Origin: CAVVIH01 sp963748295
GTDB taxonomy: Bacteria > Acidobacteriota > Vicinamibacteria > Vicinamibacterales > 2-12-FULL-66-21
Assembly (NCBI GenBank): GCA_963748295.1
Contig: CAVVIH010000006.1
Location: 1,612,001 to 1,676,000, forward strand
Direction: 5' to 3'
DNA length: 64,000 bases
The notes below the pieces were generated by a model. That model saw nothing but the letters and a program-made list of their open reading frames with translations, was not told the DNA's origin and did no database searches. Position numbers and translations under genes: made by a program. Numbering within the stretch: the first letter of the stretch is position 1; every line of letters starts with the position of its first letter. Shown piece by piece: positions 23,357-33,683 of the stretch.

Positions 23357-26021
23357 GTGAGGCGATTATGGGCGCGGATGCGCTCGATGTGGCGGGGATT
23401 GCGGCGCGGCCATCAGCTCGACGCCGCGATGCACGATGAAATGCGCTTCCATATCGAGATGGAGGCCGAGCGCCTCGTCCGCGAGCGGGGGCTCGATCCC
23501 GTCGAGGCGAGGCGCCAGGCGCTGGTCGTGTTCGGCGGCGTCGAGAAGTACAAAGAGGAAGGGCGCGCGGCGCGCGGGCTGCAATGGGTCGACGCGATGT
23601 CGCTCGACGCGCGGCTCGGCGTACGCATGCTCGTCAAGCACCGCGGCCTGACGCTGGCCGGCGGATTCGCCATGGCCGTGGCGATTGCCATCGGCGCGAC
23701 GTGCTTCGAATTCTTCACCGAAGTCACCAATCCCATCCTGCCTTTCGAGGACGGCGGTCGCGTCGTCGCTCTCCAGTACGCCACACAAACCAGCGGTACC
23801 GCCGAGCGCAAGGTCCTGGCCGACTTCGCGGATTGGCGCCAGTCGCTGCGGTCGGTCGAGCAGCTCGGCGCCTCCCGCACCGCGCAGCACAATCTCGTCG
23901 TCGGCTCTCCGCCGTATGAGGCCGTCAGGGTTGCGGAGATCAGCGCCTCGGGATTTGCCGTGGCGCGCACGCCGCCGCAGCTCGGACGCTACCTCGTTCC
24001 GGACGACGAAGGCGCCGGGGCGCCGCCCGTCATCGTCATCGGCCACAAGGTGTGGCAGTCGCGGTTCGGCGGCGACGCGCACGTCGTCGGCCGCGTGATC
24101 AATCTCGGTGGCACGGCCACGACCATTGTCGGCGTCATGCCCGCGGGCTTCATGTTTCCGCTCGATCACCAGTACTGGATTCCGCTTCGTGCCGATCCCA
24201 GGCAGCTTCGGCGATTGCAGGGACCGATGCTTCATGTCTTTGGACGGCTGGCGCCTGGCGTCACGTTGCAGGAAGCGCAGGCGGAGCTGACGGTCATCGG
24301 GCGGCGCACGGCCGCGGCACATCCGGGAACTGTACGATCATCTGCGACCCCTGGTGCTGCCGTACACGCACGACAGAACCGGCCTCACGGATCCGATCCG
24401 GGTGTGGATGGTGCGGATCGCGGTGTTCCTCATCGGCGCGCTCACGTTCGTTGTCGCGGTGAACGTCGCCATCCTGGTGTATGCGCGCGTCGTGACGCGG
24501 CTGGGGGAGATTGCGGTGCGAACCGCGCTCGGCGCGACCCGGGGCCGAATCCTTGCGCAGCTGTTCATCGAGGCGCTCGCCCTGGCGTCGGTCGGCACGG
24601 TCAGCGGGCTGGTGCTGGCGGAAATTGCGCTCCGCGGCATGCAGGCGGTGGTGACGCCCGACGGTCTCGTGCCCTTCTGGGTCGATTTCGAACTTTCTGC
24701 GACCACGGCGATCTATGCGATGGCACAGGCGGTGGCCGCCGCGATGATCATCGGCGTGCTGCCGGGACTCAGGGCCACGAGCAGCCGCGTCAATGTGAAC
24801 CTGCGAGAGCTCGACCGCTCCACCGGGGCGCGGCTCGGGCCCGTGTGGACCGCGCTGGTGGTCGCTCAAGTCGCGGTCGCCGTAGCCGTGTTGCCGACGG
24901 CCGTGGACATGACGTGGCAGGTCGTGCAGATGGGACTCGCCCGTCCGGCTTTTGCCGCGGAGGAGTTCACAATCGGCATCGTCGCCGTGAGCGACGAGCG
25001 GTCCGCCCCCGACAGGAACCGCGTCTCGGGACGGCAGCTCGATCTGGTATCGCGTCTGCAATCCGAGCCGGGCGTTTCCGCGGTGACGTTCTCGTCGGGC
25101 GTGCCGGGGTTTTCGCCAGGCCGTGCTTTTCAGTTCGAAGCCGGCGACGGTGTGAAGTACGCGGGCGTCACCATGGGCGTCGACACGCTCGACGCCGGCC
25201 TCGATCTGTTCGACGTCTACGGCGCCGCGGTCGTTGCCGGGCGTGCGTTCTCCGCAGCCGATCTGGGCGCCGCCAACACCGTCATCGTGAACGAGACGTT
25301 CGTCAGGCACTTCATCGACGGCAACCCCCTCGGTATTCGCTTCCGCTACGTCACGCCCGACCAGCGGTTCGGCACGACGGCGGACACGTCGTATCAGATC
25401 GTCGGAGTCGTCCGCGATTTCCCGGGCTTTCCGCTCGAGCCGGGCTCGGACGGCCAGCCGACCGTCTATCATGCCGCCGCCCCCGGAGACGTCCATCCGT
25501 TCGTCCTCTCGGTGCGGGCCAGCGGCGGCATTCCCGCCGGGTTCACCGATCGCTTTCACGCGATCGGCGCCGCGGTCGATCCGGCGCTGCAGTTGCGGCA
25601 GGTCATGCCGCTGACGGAGTTCTACGCGCGGGTCCGCTCGTTCTGGCAGTACGTGGCGTGGGGCATCGCCCTGGTGACCTACAGCGTGCTCCTGCTCTCC
25701 GCGGCGGGCATCTACGCGATGATGTCGTTCACGGTCGCGCAGCGGACCAGGGAGATTGCGATCCGATCCGCGCTTGGCGCCTCAGCCGGCCGGCTCCTTT
25801 TTGGCATTTTCAAACGCGCCGCGGGCCAGGTGGTTTCGGGTCTGCTCGTCGGCGCGGCGTTGTCGGCCGCGCTCTTGCGAAGCACCGAGGCGCATCGCGG
25901 CCGCGCCGTGACGTTCGTCGTCATCGTCGCGGCCTTGATGCTTGTCGTCGGATTGCTCGCGGCGCTTGGACCGGCGCGCCGCGGCCTCCGCATTCAACCG
26001 AGCGAGGCGCTCAGGGATTGA
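23357..26021 (+). CDS. MacB/FtsX-type permease of the ADOP family, one frameshift
   Basis: GTG start at 23357 with an AGGAGG site eight bases before it. Layout as in the other two permeases: helical N-terminus ('AMHDEMRFHIEMEAERLVRERG'-type), first membrane helix ('GFAMAVAIAIGATCFEFF'), MacB-like domain ('GHKVWQSRFGGDAHVVGR'), then FtsX blocks ('VVAVNVAILVYARVVTRLGEIAVRTALG' in part; 'QRTREIAIRSALGASAGRLL'). The frame changes at about 24325-24333 between 'AAAHPG' and 'ELYDHLRPLVLPYTHD'. Total about 888 residues. Unlike the others it has no adjacent padR. Its last 11 bases overlap the convergent NxxGxxAF gene. Confidence 0.87.
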
Positions 26022-27672
26022 TCACCAGCTTCTTGCTCTTGGTGACGCCGTTCGCCGTCGCGTTGATCTTGGCACTGCCCGCCGCCGTGACCGCGCTGGT
26101 GTTGACCTGGAAGTTCATCGTCCGCGTTCCCGCCGGGACGAGCAGCGACGGGACCGCCGGCTGCGCGATCGACGGCTTCGTGCTCGACAGCGCCACCGTG
26201 ATGTCATTCGCGGCCGCGCATTCCAGGGTTGCCGTGCCGGCAACCGGATTGCCGCCGACCACGGGATTCGGCGTCAGCGTCAGCGTTTGAACGCTGATCG
26301 GCGTCACCGTAAATGACTTGGTCGCGATGGACGATCCGAGCGTCGCGGTGATCGCTCCAGCCTGCGCCGACGTCACGGGGGTTACGGTCACCGCGAACTT
26401 GCCGCTCGTCTTGGTCGAGGCTATCTTCAACGATGCGGGAACGGACGCGGCCGGATTCGTATCCGCCAGCTCGATCACGACTCCGCCGGGCGGCGCCGGG
26501 CGGTCGAGCGTTACCGTGGCGTTCACTTTCTTGCAGCCGGTTGCCGTCGCCGCGACCTTGAGTGAGATCTGCGGAAGAATCGGATCGGCGCGGACGATCG
26601 CAGACTTCAGGGTCTCGCCGTCGTTGTACTGAACGATGAACGCGACCTGCCCGGCATCGTTGATCGCCTCTTCGGTCATGCCGGCGAACGTCACAGTTCC
26701 GAGCCCGGGGATGACGTCACCGGGCTGAATGACGGGCTGCATCGCAACGCCGTCGCCGACGAAAATGCCGATCCCGCTCGGCGTCTGAGCCTGGAATGCG
26801 ACAGCGTTGGAATTGTTGATCGCGACAACGCTGGTGATGGGCTGGAAACCCGGGCTGGGCGAAGCGATCAGCGTGAGTGCGCCGCCTGCGCCCGTCCTGA
26901 TGGTGGCGTCAGTGGGTGCGAACCCGACGCGCCCCGCATCGTTGATGCCGACGAAGCTGCTGAAAGCGCCGACGAAAATCTTCGTCAGCGCGCCTCCTGA
27001 GCCCCTAAACATGCCGCCGCCATGTCCGCTCGTTGTATTGACAAGGAACTCCACCTGGCCGGCATTGTTCAGGGCAGGCTCGAGCGCCTGGAAAATCGTT
27101 TCCGCACCGGCCGGGTCGCCGGGCTCTGCAATCGTCGTGAACGTGCCGCCACCGTCGGCGCGGACGACCGTATTGAACGACCCTGTGCCGGAGGCAACCG
27201 CCATGAAGGCGACCGCATCGGAATTGTTAATGGACGGCCTTGCAACCTGGTCCCACTGTGTCTGCACCGACGTATCGGCGACGACGGTCAATGGGCCGCC
27301 ATTGCCGACGAGGATCGTGTAGCCGGTGCTCGATCCGCCGCCAAATGCCACGTATCCCAGGTCGTTGATGGAAACTACCGACTCCCCTATCGAGTAGGCA
27401 CCCGCCGCACCGCTATAGACATAAACATCCGTCAACGTGACTCCATCGCCTTTGCGCACGACGCGAGAATCACCGGGCGTGGGGCAATTGGCGATGAATG
27501 CCGCCTCGCCATTATTGCCGAGCGCCGGACTCCCGAAGTTGTAGCAACCAGCAAGATCGGCGATCACGATGTAGGTGTAGTTCGGAGCTGCGGCTGTCGA
27601 TTCGGTCGACACACCCTGCGAGACAGCCAGCAGCATTGCCGCGGAACAGGCGAGAAACCGACGCGCGCGCAT
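26011..27672 (-). CDS. Exported NxxGxxAF-repeat protein with Ig-like C-terminus (copy 1)
   Basis: The ATG at 27672 is chosen because AGGAGG lies seven bases before it and it yields a good signal peptide ('MRARRFLACSAAMLLAVS'); an earlier ATG at 27705 has no such site. The 553-residue protein has about seven repeats built around N-[ND]-x-G-x-[VA]-A-F ('NNGEAAFIAN', 'NDLGYVAFGG', 'NNSDAVAFMA', 'NDAGRVGFAP', 'NDAGQVAFIV'), the tandem motif of 'choice-of-anchor' proteins, which probably make a propeller. About residues 375-553 hold two bacterial Ig-like domains ('LTLTPNPVVGGNPVAGTATL'). No anchor motif is seen after them. The role is unknown; surface display is inferred. Confidence 0.82.
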   Translation of the reverse strand: MRARRFLACSAAMLLAVSQGVSTESTAAAPNYTYIVIADLAGCYNFGSPALGNNGEAAFIANCPTPGDSRVVRKGDGVTLTDVYVYSGAAGAYSIGESVVSINDLGYVAFGGGSSTGYTILVGNGGPLTVVADTSVQTQWDQVARPSINNSDAVAFMAVASGTGSFNTVVRADGGGTFTTIAEPGDPAGAETIFQALEPALNNAGQVEFLVNTTSGHGGGMFRGSGGALTKIFVGAFSSFVGINDAGRVGFAPTDATIRTGAGGALTLIASPSPGFQPITSVVAINNSNAVAFQAQTPSGIGIFVGDGVAMQPVIQPGDVIPGLGTVTFAGMTEEAINDAGQVAFIVQYNDGETLKSAIVRADPILPQISLKVAATATGCKKVNATVTLDRPAPPGGVVIELADTNPAASVPASLKIASTKTSGKFAVTVTPVTSAQAGAITATLGSSIATKSFTVTPISVQTLTLTPNPVVGGNPVAGTATLECAAANDITVALSSTKPSIAQPAVPSLLVPAGTRTMNFQVNTSAVTAAGSAKINATANGVTKSKKLVINP

Positions 27673-27713
27673 AAGACGCCTCCTGTGTGCCACCTTGAAG
27701 TTCAACGTTTTGA

Positions 27714-27730
27714 GCCGTCCGCAGGACGGC
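27714..27730. repeat. Hairpin GCCGTCC-GCA-GGACGGC between tandem paralogues
   Basis: A perfect 7-bp stem with a three-base loop lies between the stop of copy 2 (27765) and the start of copy 1 (27672). It could be a weak terminator, a processing site or a REP-like element; no uridine run follows on either strand. Confidence 0.45.
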
Positions 27731-27764
27731 CAATCATCGTCGGGTAGTGCTGCGCCCCAAAGGG

Positions 27765-29465
27765 CTACGGATTGATCGTCAGCTTGCTCTTTTTCGTGGT
27801 TCCGCTCGCCGTCGCCTTGATCGTCGCGATGCTTGCGGTCGTCACGTCACTGGTATTCACTGGGAAGGTCAACGTGCGCGTTCCGGCCGCGAACAGCAGC
27901 GTCGGCGCGTCCGGCTGCGCCACGGATGGATTCGTGCTCGACAGCGCCACCGTGATGTCGCCCGGTGCCGCGGCGCATTCGAGCGTTACGGTGCCGGTTG
28001 ACGTGCCGCCACCGACCACCGGGTTCGGACTGAGCTTCAGCGACTGAACGCCGATGGGCCGCACCGTCAGCGGTTCGGTCTCCGTTGACGAACCGAGACT
28101 GGTGGTGATGGCCCCGGCCTGTGGCGCCCCCACCGGAGTTATCGCGATGACGAACTTGCCGCTCGTCTTGTTCGAGGCAATTCTCAGCGACGGCGGCGTC
28201 GATGCGGCCGGGTTCGTGTTGTCGATATCGATGAGCACTCCGCCGGGAGGCGTGGGACGATCGAGCTTCACGGTTGCCGCCACGTTCTTGCACCCCGGGA
28301 CCGTCGACGCGAATTTGAGGAGCGAGATCTGCGGCAGAATCGGGTCGGCCCGCACGATCGCGGATTTCAAGCCCTCGCCATCGTTGTACTGAACGGCGAA
28401 CGCGACCTGGCCGGCATCGTTGATCGCCTCCTCCATCATCCCGACGTGCATCACTGTTCCGAGTCCCGGCAGGACGTCGCCGGACTGAACGACGGACTGC
28501 GTCAGGACGCCATCGCCAACGAAGATGCCGTTCGGGCCGGCCTGCGTCTGCGCTTGGAAGGCGACGACATTGGAGTTGTTGATCGCGGCAACACCAGAGA
28601 AGCTGAGAAAAACGGCGCCGTGCAAGGCGATGGTCGTGAGGCTCCCGCCCGCCCCCGATTTAACGAGGTTGCCGCTGGCGAATGCAACTCGCCCATCATC
28701 GTTGATGCCCGAGAAGGCGTTCCCTTCGCCGACGACAATCTTCGTCAGCGGGCCTCCCGAACCCCTGTAGATGCCGCTACCCGTTCCTACCGTTGTGTTG
28801 ACAGAGATTTGCACCTGTCCAGCGTTGTTCAGGGCAGGCTCGTACGCTTCGTGGACGGTGTAGCCACCGGGCACGGGATCGCCGGGCTCTGTAATCGTCG
28901 TGAACGTGCCGCCGCCGTCGGCACGGATGACCGTATTGAATGACCCTGTGCCGGACGCAACCGCCATGAAGGCGACCGCCCCGGAATTGTTGATGGACGG
29001 CCTTGCAATCTGGTCCCACTGTGTCTGCACCGTCGTATCGGCGACGACGGTCAATGGGCCGCCATTGCCGGCCAGAATCGTGTAGCCGGTGCTGCCCCCG
29101 CCCGTGGGTCCGCCGCCAAAGGCCACGTCTCCCACGTCATTAATAGAGACAATTGAGTCTGGTATCGAGTAGGCACCCGTCACGGCGTTATAGGCATAAA
29201 CGTCCGTCGACGTCACTCCGTCGCCCTTGCGAACGACACGCATCTCAGTCGGCGTCGGGCAGTTGCCAATGAATGCGACCTCGCCGTTGTTGCCGATCGC
29301 CGGGCTGCCCACGTTGTAGCAATTCGTAACATCGGCGATCACGGTGTAAGTGTAGTTCGCGCTCACGGCGGCCTCTTGTATCGGCACACCTGGTTGGGTA
29401 GACACGCCATGAGAAATAGCGAGACTCGCCGCCCCGCAGCACGCAATCCATCGACGCCAGCTCAT
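27765..29465 (-). CDS. Exported NxxGxxAF-repeat protein with Ig-like C-terminus (copy 2)
   Basis: A 566-residue paralogue of the gene just downstream, alignable over its whole length with only short gaps, so the two arose by tandem duplication. The ATG at 29465 has AGGAGT about seven bases before it; the earlier ATG at 29498 lacks a site. A signal peptide ('RWIACCGAASLAISHG') precedes repeats such as 'NNGEVAFIGN', 'NDVGDVAFGG', 'NNSGAVAFMA', 'NDDGRVAFAS' and 'NDAGQVAFAV', then two Ig-like domains ('LKLSPNPVVGGGTSTGTVTL'). The Cys pair 'NCYNVGS...NCPTP' near the N-terminus is conserved between copies and may form a disulfide. Function unknown. Confidence 0.82.
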   Translation of the reverse strand: MSWRRWIACCGAASLAISHGVSTQPGVPIQEAAVSANYTYTVIADVTNCYNVGSPAIGNNGEVAFIGNCPTPTEMRVVRKGDGVTSTDVYAYNAVTGAYSIPDSIVSINDVGDVAFGGGPTGGGSTGYTILAGNGGPLTVVADTTVQTQWDQIARPSINNSGAVAFMAVASGTGSFNTVIRADGGGTFTTITEPGDPVPGGYTVHEAYEPALNNAGQVQISVNTTVGTGSGIYRGSGGPLTKIVVGEGNAFSGINDDGRVAFASGNLVKSGAGGSLTTIALHGAVFLSFSGVAAINNSNVVAFQAQTQAGPNGIFVGDGVLTQSVVQSGDVLPGLGTVMHVGMMEEAINDAGQVAFAVQYNDGEGLKSAIVRADPILPQISLLKFASTVPGCKNVAATVKLDRPTPPGGVLIDIDNTNPAASTPPSLRIASNKTSGKFVIAITPVGAPQAGAITTSLGSSTETEPLTVRPIGVQSLKLSPNPVVGGGTSTGTVTLECAAAPGDITVALSSTNPSVAQPDAPTLLFAAGTRTLTFPVNTSDVTTASIATIKATASGTTKKSKLTINP

Positions 29466-29541
29466 AGACACTCCTGTTTTCGTCACCCTTGTCGCCATCG
29501 CTACCCTCCACCGGTAAAGGCGCAGCAGTCGCAGAAACGGA

Positions 29542-32350
29542 TCACGACCTGGCGTACTTCGCTGCCTGGAGGGGCTTGCCCCACACGTTATAGAGGTCGG
29601 CGAGTCGCCTCGCCGCCTGCTTTGCCCACCGGTGGCCGGGGCCGAGTTGACTCATGTGCTCGTACGCGGGAATCAGGTGCCTTTCGGCCTCCTGAAACCG
29701 GCGCGCCTTCGTGAGACACTCGCCATACTCGCCGCGCGCGATGGCGGCGCCGAGCGGCTCGACGCCCGGATGGCGAGCGTAGTAGTCGGTCGCTTCCTTC
29801 AGCAGGTCGAGCGCGCCCTGTTGCGGCCGGGATGCGCATGACATCGAGCCGAGGTCTTTCTTGTTGGTGGCCACTTCCTCGCTGTCGGGCCCGAGCAGCT
29901 TCAGGTTGATCGCCAACGCCTCGCGGGTCAGGGCTTCGGCCTCGCGCAACGCGCCGGAGCGTCTGAGCGCACCGGCCAGGACGGACTGCGCATCGGCTGC
30001 GTCACGGCTTTCCGGCCCAAGAGCCGCACGACGAATCCTCAGCGCTTCCCTCAGGAGCGGAATGGCCTCCGCTGTTCTCTGCTGATTGCCGAGCAGCACG
30101 CCCCAGTTGCGAAGGATCGCCGCGAGCCGCGGATGATCGGCGCCAAGCGCTCGTCGCACGATGTCGGCGGCCTGGGGGTATAGCGACAGCGCGGTGGCGA
30201 CGTCACCGCGGTTTTCGGACGCCGCGGCTAGATTGAGCATGCTGTTCGCCACGAGGGGATGCGCCGGTCCCAGCGCAACCTGCCGGACCTTGAGTGCCTC
30301 CCGATGCACGGACTCCGCTTCGGCGTATCGCCCGGTCGTATTCAGGACAACGCCAAGGTTATTGAGAAGCGTGCCGACATCCGCGTGCTGAGGGCCGAGC
30401 AGCCGGCGCTGAATCTCGAGAGCCTGGCGGTAGTTGGCCTCGGCCTGGGCGGGATTCCCGAGGCGCCGATGCGAAATTCCCGCGCTGGCCAGGAGCTCCG
30501 AACGCGTCCGCTCGCTGGCTCCACCTTCGCGCGCGAGTGTCATCGCCTCGTCGAAGATGGTGAGCGCCGTCTTTTCGTCCCCGCGCTGACTGAAGGACTG
30601 TCCGAGACCGTGCAGGATCTGGACTACGCGATCAGGGTCCGGCGGGCCGGCGCGCGCGATCGTCAGCGCCTCCTTGTACAACCGCTCGGCGTCGGCGAAT
30701 TGTCCCTGCCATCGGCGCAGCGTCCCAAGGCTGTCGAGACTCTCGGCGACCTCCACTCCGCCGGGTCCGGCCGCGCCCTTCCGCAGCATCAGCGCCCGCT
30801 CGAGCAGCGGAGCGGCGTCGCTGTACCGTCCGAGCTCGACGAACGTCATGCCGACGACGTTGAGAATGCCTGCTTCGACTTCGGGGTCGGTACCGAAGGC
30901 ATGTCGAGCGGTGCTCGCCGCCGTGCTCAGTGCAGCCGCGAGAGTCACCTCACGCCCGGTGCCGGTCTGGGGATTTGCCGCGCCGAGCGTTCTCAGGAGG
31001 AATTGATTGATCGCACGAGCTTTCGCCGCCTCGCGCTCGGCCAGAAGCCGCGAGGCATCGGCGCGATCGCGCTCACGCGCGATCCTCGCCGCCTGGATCG
31101 ACAGGCCAGCGGCCGCCGCGATGACGAACACAACGAACGCGGCCGCGACCACCACACTCGCCCTGTGACGGCGAACGAACTTCGCGGTCCGGTACCTAAC
31201 GGTATCAGGCCTGGCACGGACCGGCAGATTGGAGAGATGCCGGTCGATGTCGTCAGCAAATTGCTCCGCGGACACATAACGGCGATGCGGCTCTTTCCTG
31301 ATCGCCCGGAGCACGATGTTGTCGAGGTCCCCCTGGAGCCGGCGTCGAAGCCGCTCCGGCGTGCCCTCGAAGGAAGGCGGATCGCTCTCGAGCGGCGACC
31401 GGTCGATGTCGGCGCCGACAACGGAGCTCGGGCGCGTGGGCTCCTCTTCACAGATCGCTCTCGCGATCTCCGGCAGATCGCCCGTCCGGAGCCGGTACGG
31501 CCGACGGCCCGTCAGCAGCTTGTAGAGCAAAACCCCAAGCGCATACACGTCGCTCGCGGTGGTGATCGGCTCACCGCGAATCTGCTCGGGGCTGGCATAC
31601 TCCGGCGTCATCAGCCGGGACCCGGCGAGCGTGGCGTCGACTGTCAGCGAGAAGGCCGCCGGATCGAGCGGCTTCGCGATGCCGAAGTCGAGAAGCTTGG
31701 GCACGCCGTCCGGTGTCACCAGGATGTTGCTGGGCTTGATGTCCCGGTGCACCACGAGGTTCTGGTGCGCGAACTGCACCGCCGTGCAGACCTTCCGGAA
31801 CAGCTCCAGCCGTCCGGCGACCGGCAGACGGTTCGCGTCGCAGTAGACATCGATCGGCAGCCCGTCGATGTACTCCATCACCAGGTACGGCGATCCGTCT
31901 GGCATGGAACCGCCGTCGAGCAGCTTGGCAATCAGCGGATGCTCGATGCTTGCAAGGATCTGGCGCTCGTGCCGGAACCGCCGCACGACCTCGGCGTCGT
32001 GCATCCCATAGTGGAGGAGCTTGATCGCGACTGTCTTCTGGATCGTCGTCATGTCGAACGGCGAGGTACACCACGCCGGATCCGCCGCGGCCGATCTCCC
32101 TCACGATCCGGTAGGCGCCAATCACGTGCGGGACGCCCGGCGGCAGGCCTCCGGTGTCGCCGTCTTCATCCTCGATGTTCATGGTCTCGAAGATGTCGCC
32201 GAGCCGTTCGTGAGCCGCCAGCAGACGCTCGACCTCGCTCTGGAGTGCGAGGTTGCCCTGGCAGGCTCGCCCCAGAAACGCCGCGCGCTCGGCCGCTGGC
32301 AACTGAAACGCACGGTCGAAGATGTCACGCACGTCAGCGGAGTCGGACAA
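29542..32350 (-). CDS. Transmembrane Ser/Thr protein kinase with TPR sensor region, one frameshift
   Basis: Eukaryote-like kinase of the acidobacterial type. It begins with the usual short helical lead ('DIFDRAFQLPAAERAAFLG') and then the kinase: glycine loop 'GRGGSGVVYLA', Lys in 'VAIKLLHYG', catalytic 'HRDIKPSNILV', 'DFGIAK', 'PEYASPEQIRG'. One membrane helix ('VVVAAAFVVFVIAAAAGLSI') separates it from an exterior tail of at least eight TPR units of about 42 residues ('AEANYRQALEIQRRLLG', 'AESVHREALKVRQVALG', 'LLREALRIRRAALG'). The frame breaks near 32045, between the glycine loop and the Lys. It is divergent from an ECF sigma factor gene, 102 bases away; such pairs are taken to be functionally linked. 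Confidence 0.88.
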
Positions 32351-32452
32351 GGCACTCCTCCGGAAGCGTCGAAGCTCCCCCGGACCTATCTGTTCAGAAT
32401 GGGCGCACTATACTATGCGGCCTCACAACTATCTGTCTGTTCCTGACGTCTC

Positions 32453-33028
32453 GTGCCTGGCGACATCACGACGCTCCTCGATCGGTGGAAGGCCGGAAGC
32501 GCGGAGGCCCGCGAAGAACTGGTGTCGAAGACGTACGGCGAACTGCGCCGTCTCGCCCGGTGCGTACCTTCGACACGAGCGTCAGGGGCACACGCTCCAG
32601 GCCACTGCCCTGCTCAACGAGGTCTACCTGCGGTTTCTACCGGCAGGCCCGCGGGTCGCCGACAGTCGCGAAGCGTTCTTTCGCCTGATGGCCTCCGAGA
32701 TGCGCAAGCGTCTCGTCGATCATGCCCGGCGCCGTCTGGCCGATAAACGCGGCGGCGGCGTGCGGCACGAGCCCCTCGATACCCAGAATGCCGCGATCGC
32801 ACCGGATGCCTCCGACGATGCCGGCCCGATGCTCGATCGCCTGGATCGCGCCGTGGCGGAACTCGGGCAAGCCACCCTCGCGCCGCGCAAGTCGTGCAGC
32901 TGCGCTTCATCGGCGGCCTCACGATCGAGGAGATTGCCGGGGAACTGGCGCTGTCGACCGGCACTGTGAAGCGCGAGTGGACGTTCGCCAAGGCCTGGCT
33001 TGCCGCCGCCATGGAAGCTTCGGACTGA
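32453..33028 (+). CDS. ECF sigma factor (TIGR02999-like), two frameshifts
   Basis: Start GTG at 32453. Region 2 begins 'ITTLLDRWKAGSAEAREELVSKTYGELRRLA' and continues in a second frame from about 32564 ('YLRHERQGHTLQATALLNEVYLRFL'), which is the hallmark of the sigma subfamily linked to Ser/Thr kinases in Acidobacteria and Planctomycetes. Region 4 lies in a third frame from about 32874: 'AAQVVQLRFIGGLTIEEIAG' and 'STGTVKREWTFAKAWL', ending at TGA 33026-33028. Joined length about 190 residues is right for the family. Both breaks are single-base changes in unambiguous reading. A TATACT -10-like box occurs at 32409-32414. Confidence 0.83.
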
Positions 33029-33144
33029 GGCCAGAACGCTCTTCGCTCTCAGAGGCGCAGGAACCTGCGAATCGGATCATCAGAACCAGTGATCCGTTTC
33101 TGGCGACTGTGGGGGTGGTGTGGATTCGGCGGGTGTACAGGCCG

Positions 33145-33609
33145 TTACCGGCCGGATGACTGGATCCAGTAGCGCGGCCCTGCCCCGCGACGGGCGGCGC
33201 GGTCGCCTGGATTGGCGAACCGGCAGCGGTCGAGCGACAGGCAGCCGCAGCCGATGCATTCGGTAAGGCCCGACCTCATCCGTTCTAACTCGGCGATCCG
33301 CTCGTCGATCCGCTTCGTCCAGCCGCTCGACAACCTCGCCCAGTCGGCGCGCTCCGGCGCGCGGTTTCTCGGCAGCCTGGCGAGCTCCGACCCAATCTCC
33401 TCGAGCGAGAGCCCTACCTTCTGCGCGAACACGATGAACGCCACCCGGCGAAGGACGGCGCGCGGGTAGCGGCGGTGCCCGGAACCGGTCCGCTCCGAAG
33501 CGATCAGTCCCTGATCCTCATAGAACCGCAACGCCGAGGTCGCGACCCCGCTGCGGGCCGCGACCTCGCCGATGGTCAGCACGTCGCTCACGACACCAGT
33601 GTGCGCCAC
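33145..33609 (-). CDS. soxR: SoxR, redox-sensing MerR-family activator
   Basis: Senses redox-cycling compounds or superoxide through a [2Fe-2S] cluster. 154 residues: MerR helix-turn-helix ('LTIGEVAARSGVATSALRFYE', residues 11-31), linking helices, then the cluster site with Cys 118, 121, 123 and 129 (C-x2-C-x-C-x5-C), the diagnostic SoxR arrangement. 'GLTECIGCGCLSLDRC' matches the family closely. It is divergent from an SDR gene, and the 74-bp gap contains a perfect 20-bp palindrome of SoxR-box type, so control of the SDR-queA-like operon, and perhaps of itself, is expected. Outside enterics SoxR usually answers to redox-active metabolites rather than driving soxS. Confidence 0.93.
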   Translation of the reverse strand: MAHTGVVSDVLTIGEVAARSGVATSALRFYEDQGLIASERTGSGHRRYPRAVLRRVAFIVFAQKVGLSLEEIGSELARLPRNRAPERADWARLSSGWTKRIDERIAELERMRSGLTECIGCGCLSLDRCRFANPGDRAARRGAGPRYWIQSSGR

Positions 33610-33619
33610 TTTTCTCTTG

Positions 33620-33639
33620 ACTTCAAGTGCACTTGAAGT
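33620..33639. promoter_or_regulatory. SoxR box, perfect 20-bp palindrome
   Basis: ACTTCAAGTGCACTTGAAGT is fully self-complementary and resembles the known SoxR operator (CCTCAAG...CTTGAGG). It lies between soxR (start 33609) and the SDR gene (start 33684), with TTGACT (33617-33622) at its edge. Which of the two genes it serves cannot be settled; a divergent role is possible. Confidence 0.85.
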
Positions 33640-33683
33640 TCGACCCTGTAATCAGGATTGCGGCAGATGAAAGGCCACGCGTC

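Noticed and set aside
24294..25559. Long minus-strand open frame opposite the third ADOP gene
   Set aside because: It is antisense to a well-recognised permease, is rich in Arg, His and Asp, and matches no family: a high-GC shadow.
27714..27730. Rho-independent terminator
   Set aside because: The stem is strong but no uridine run follows on either strand, so it is listed only as a repeat.
30259..32688. 809-residue plus-strand open frame
   Set aside because: It lies opposite the kinase-TPR gene, has shadow-like composition and no recognisable domain.
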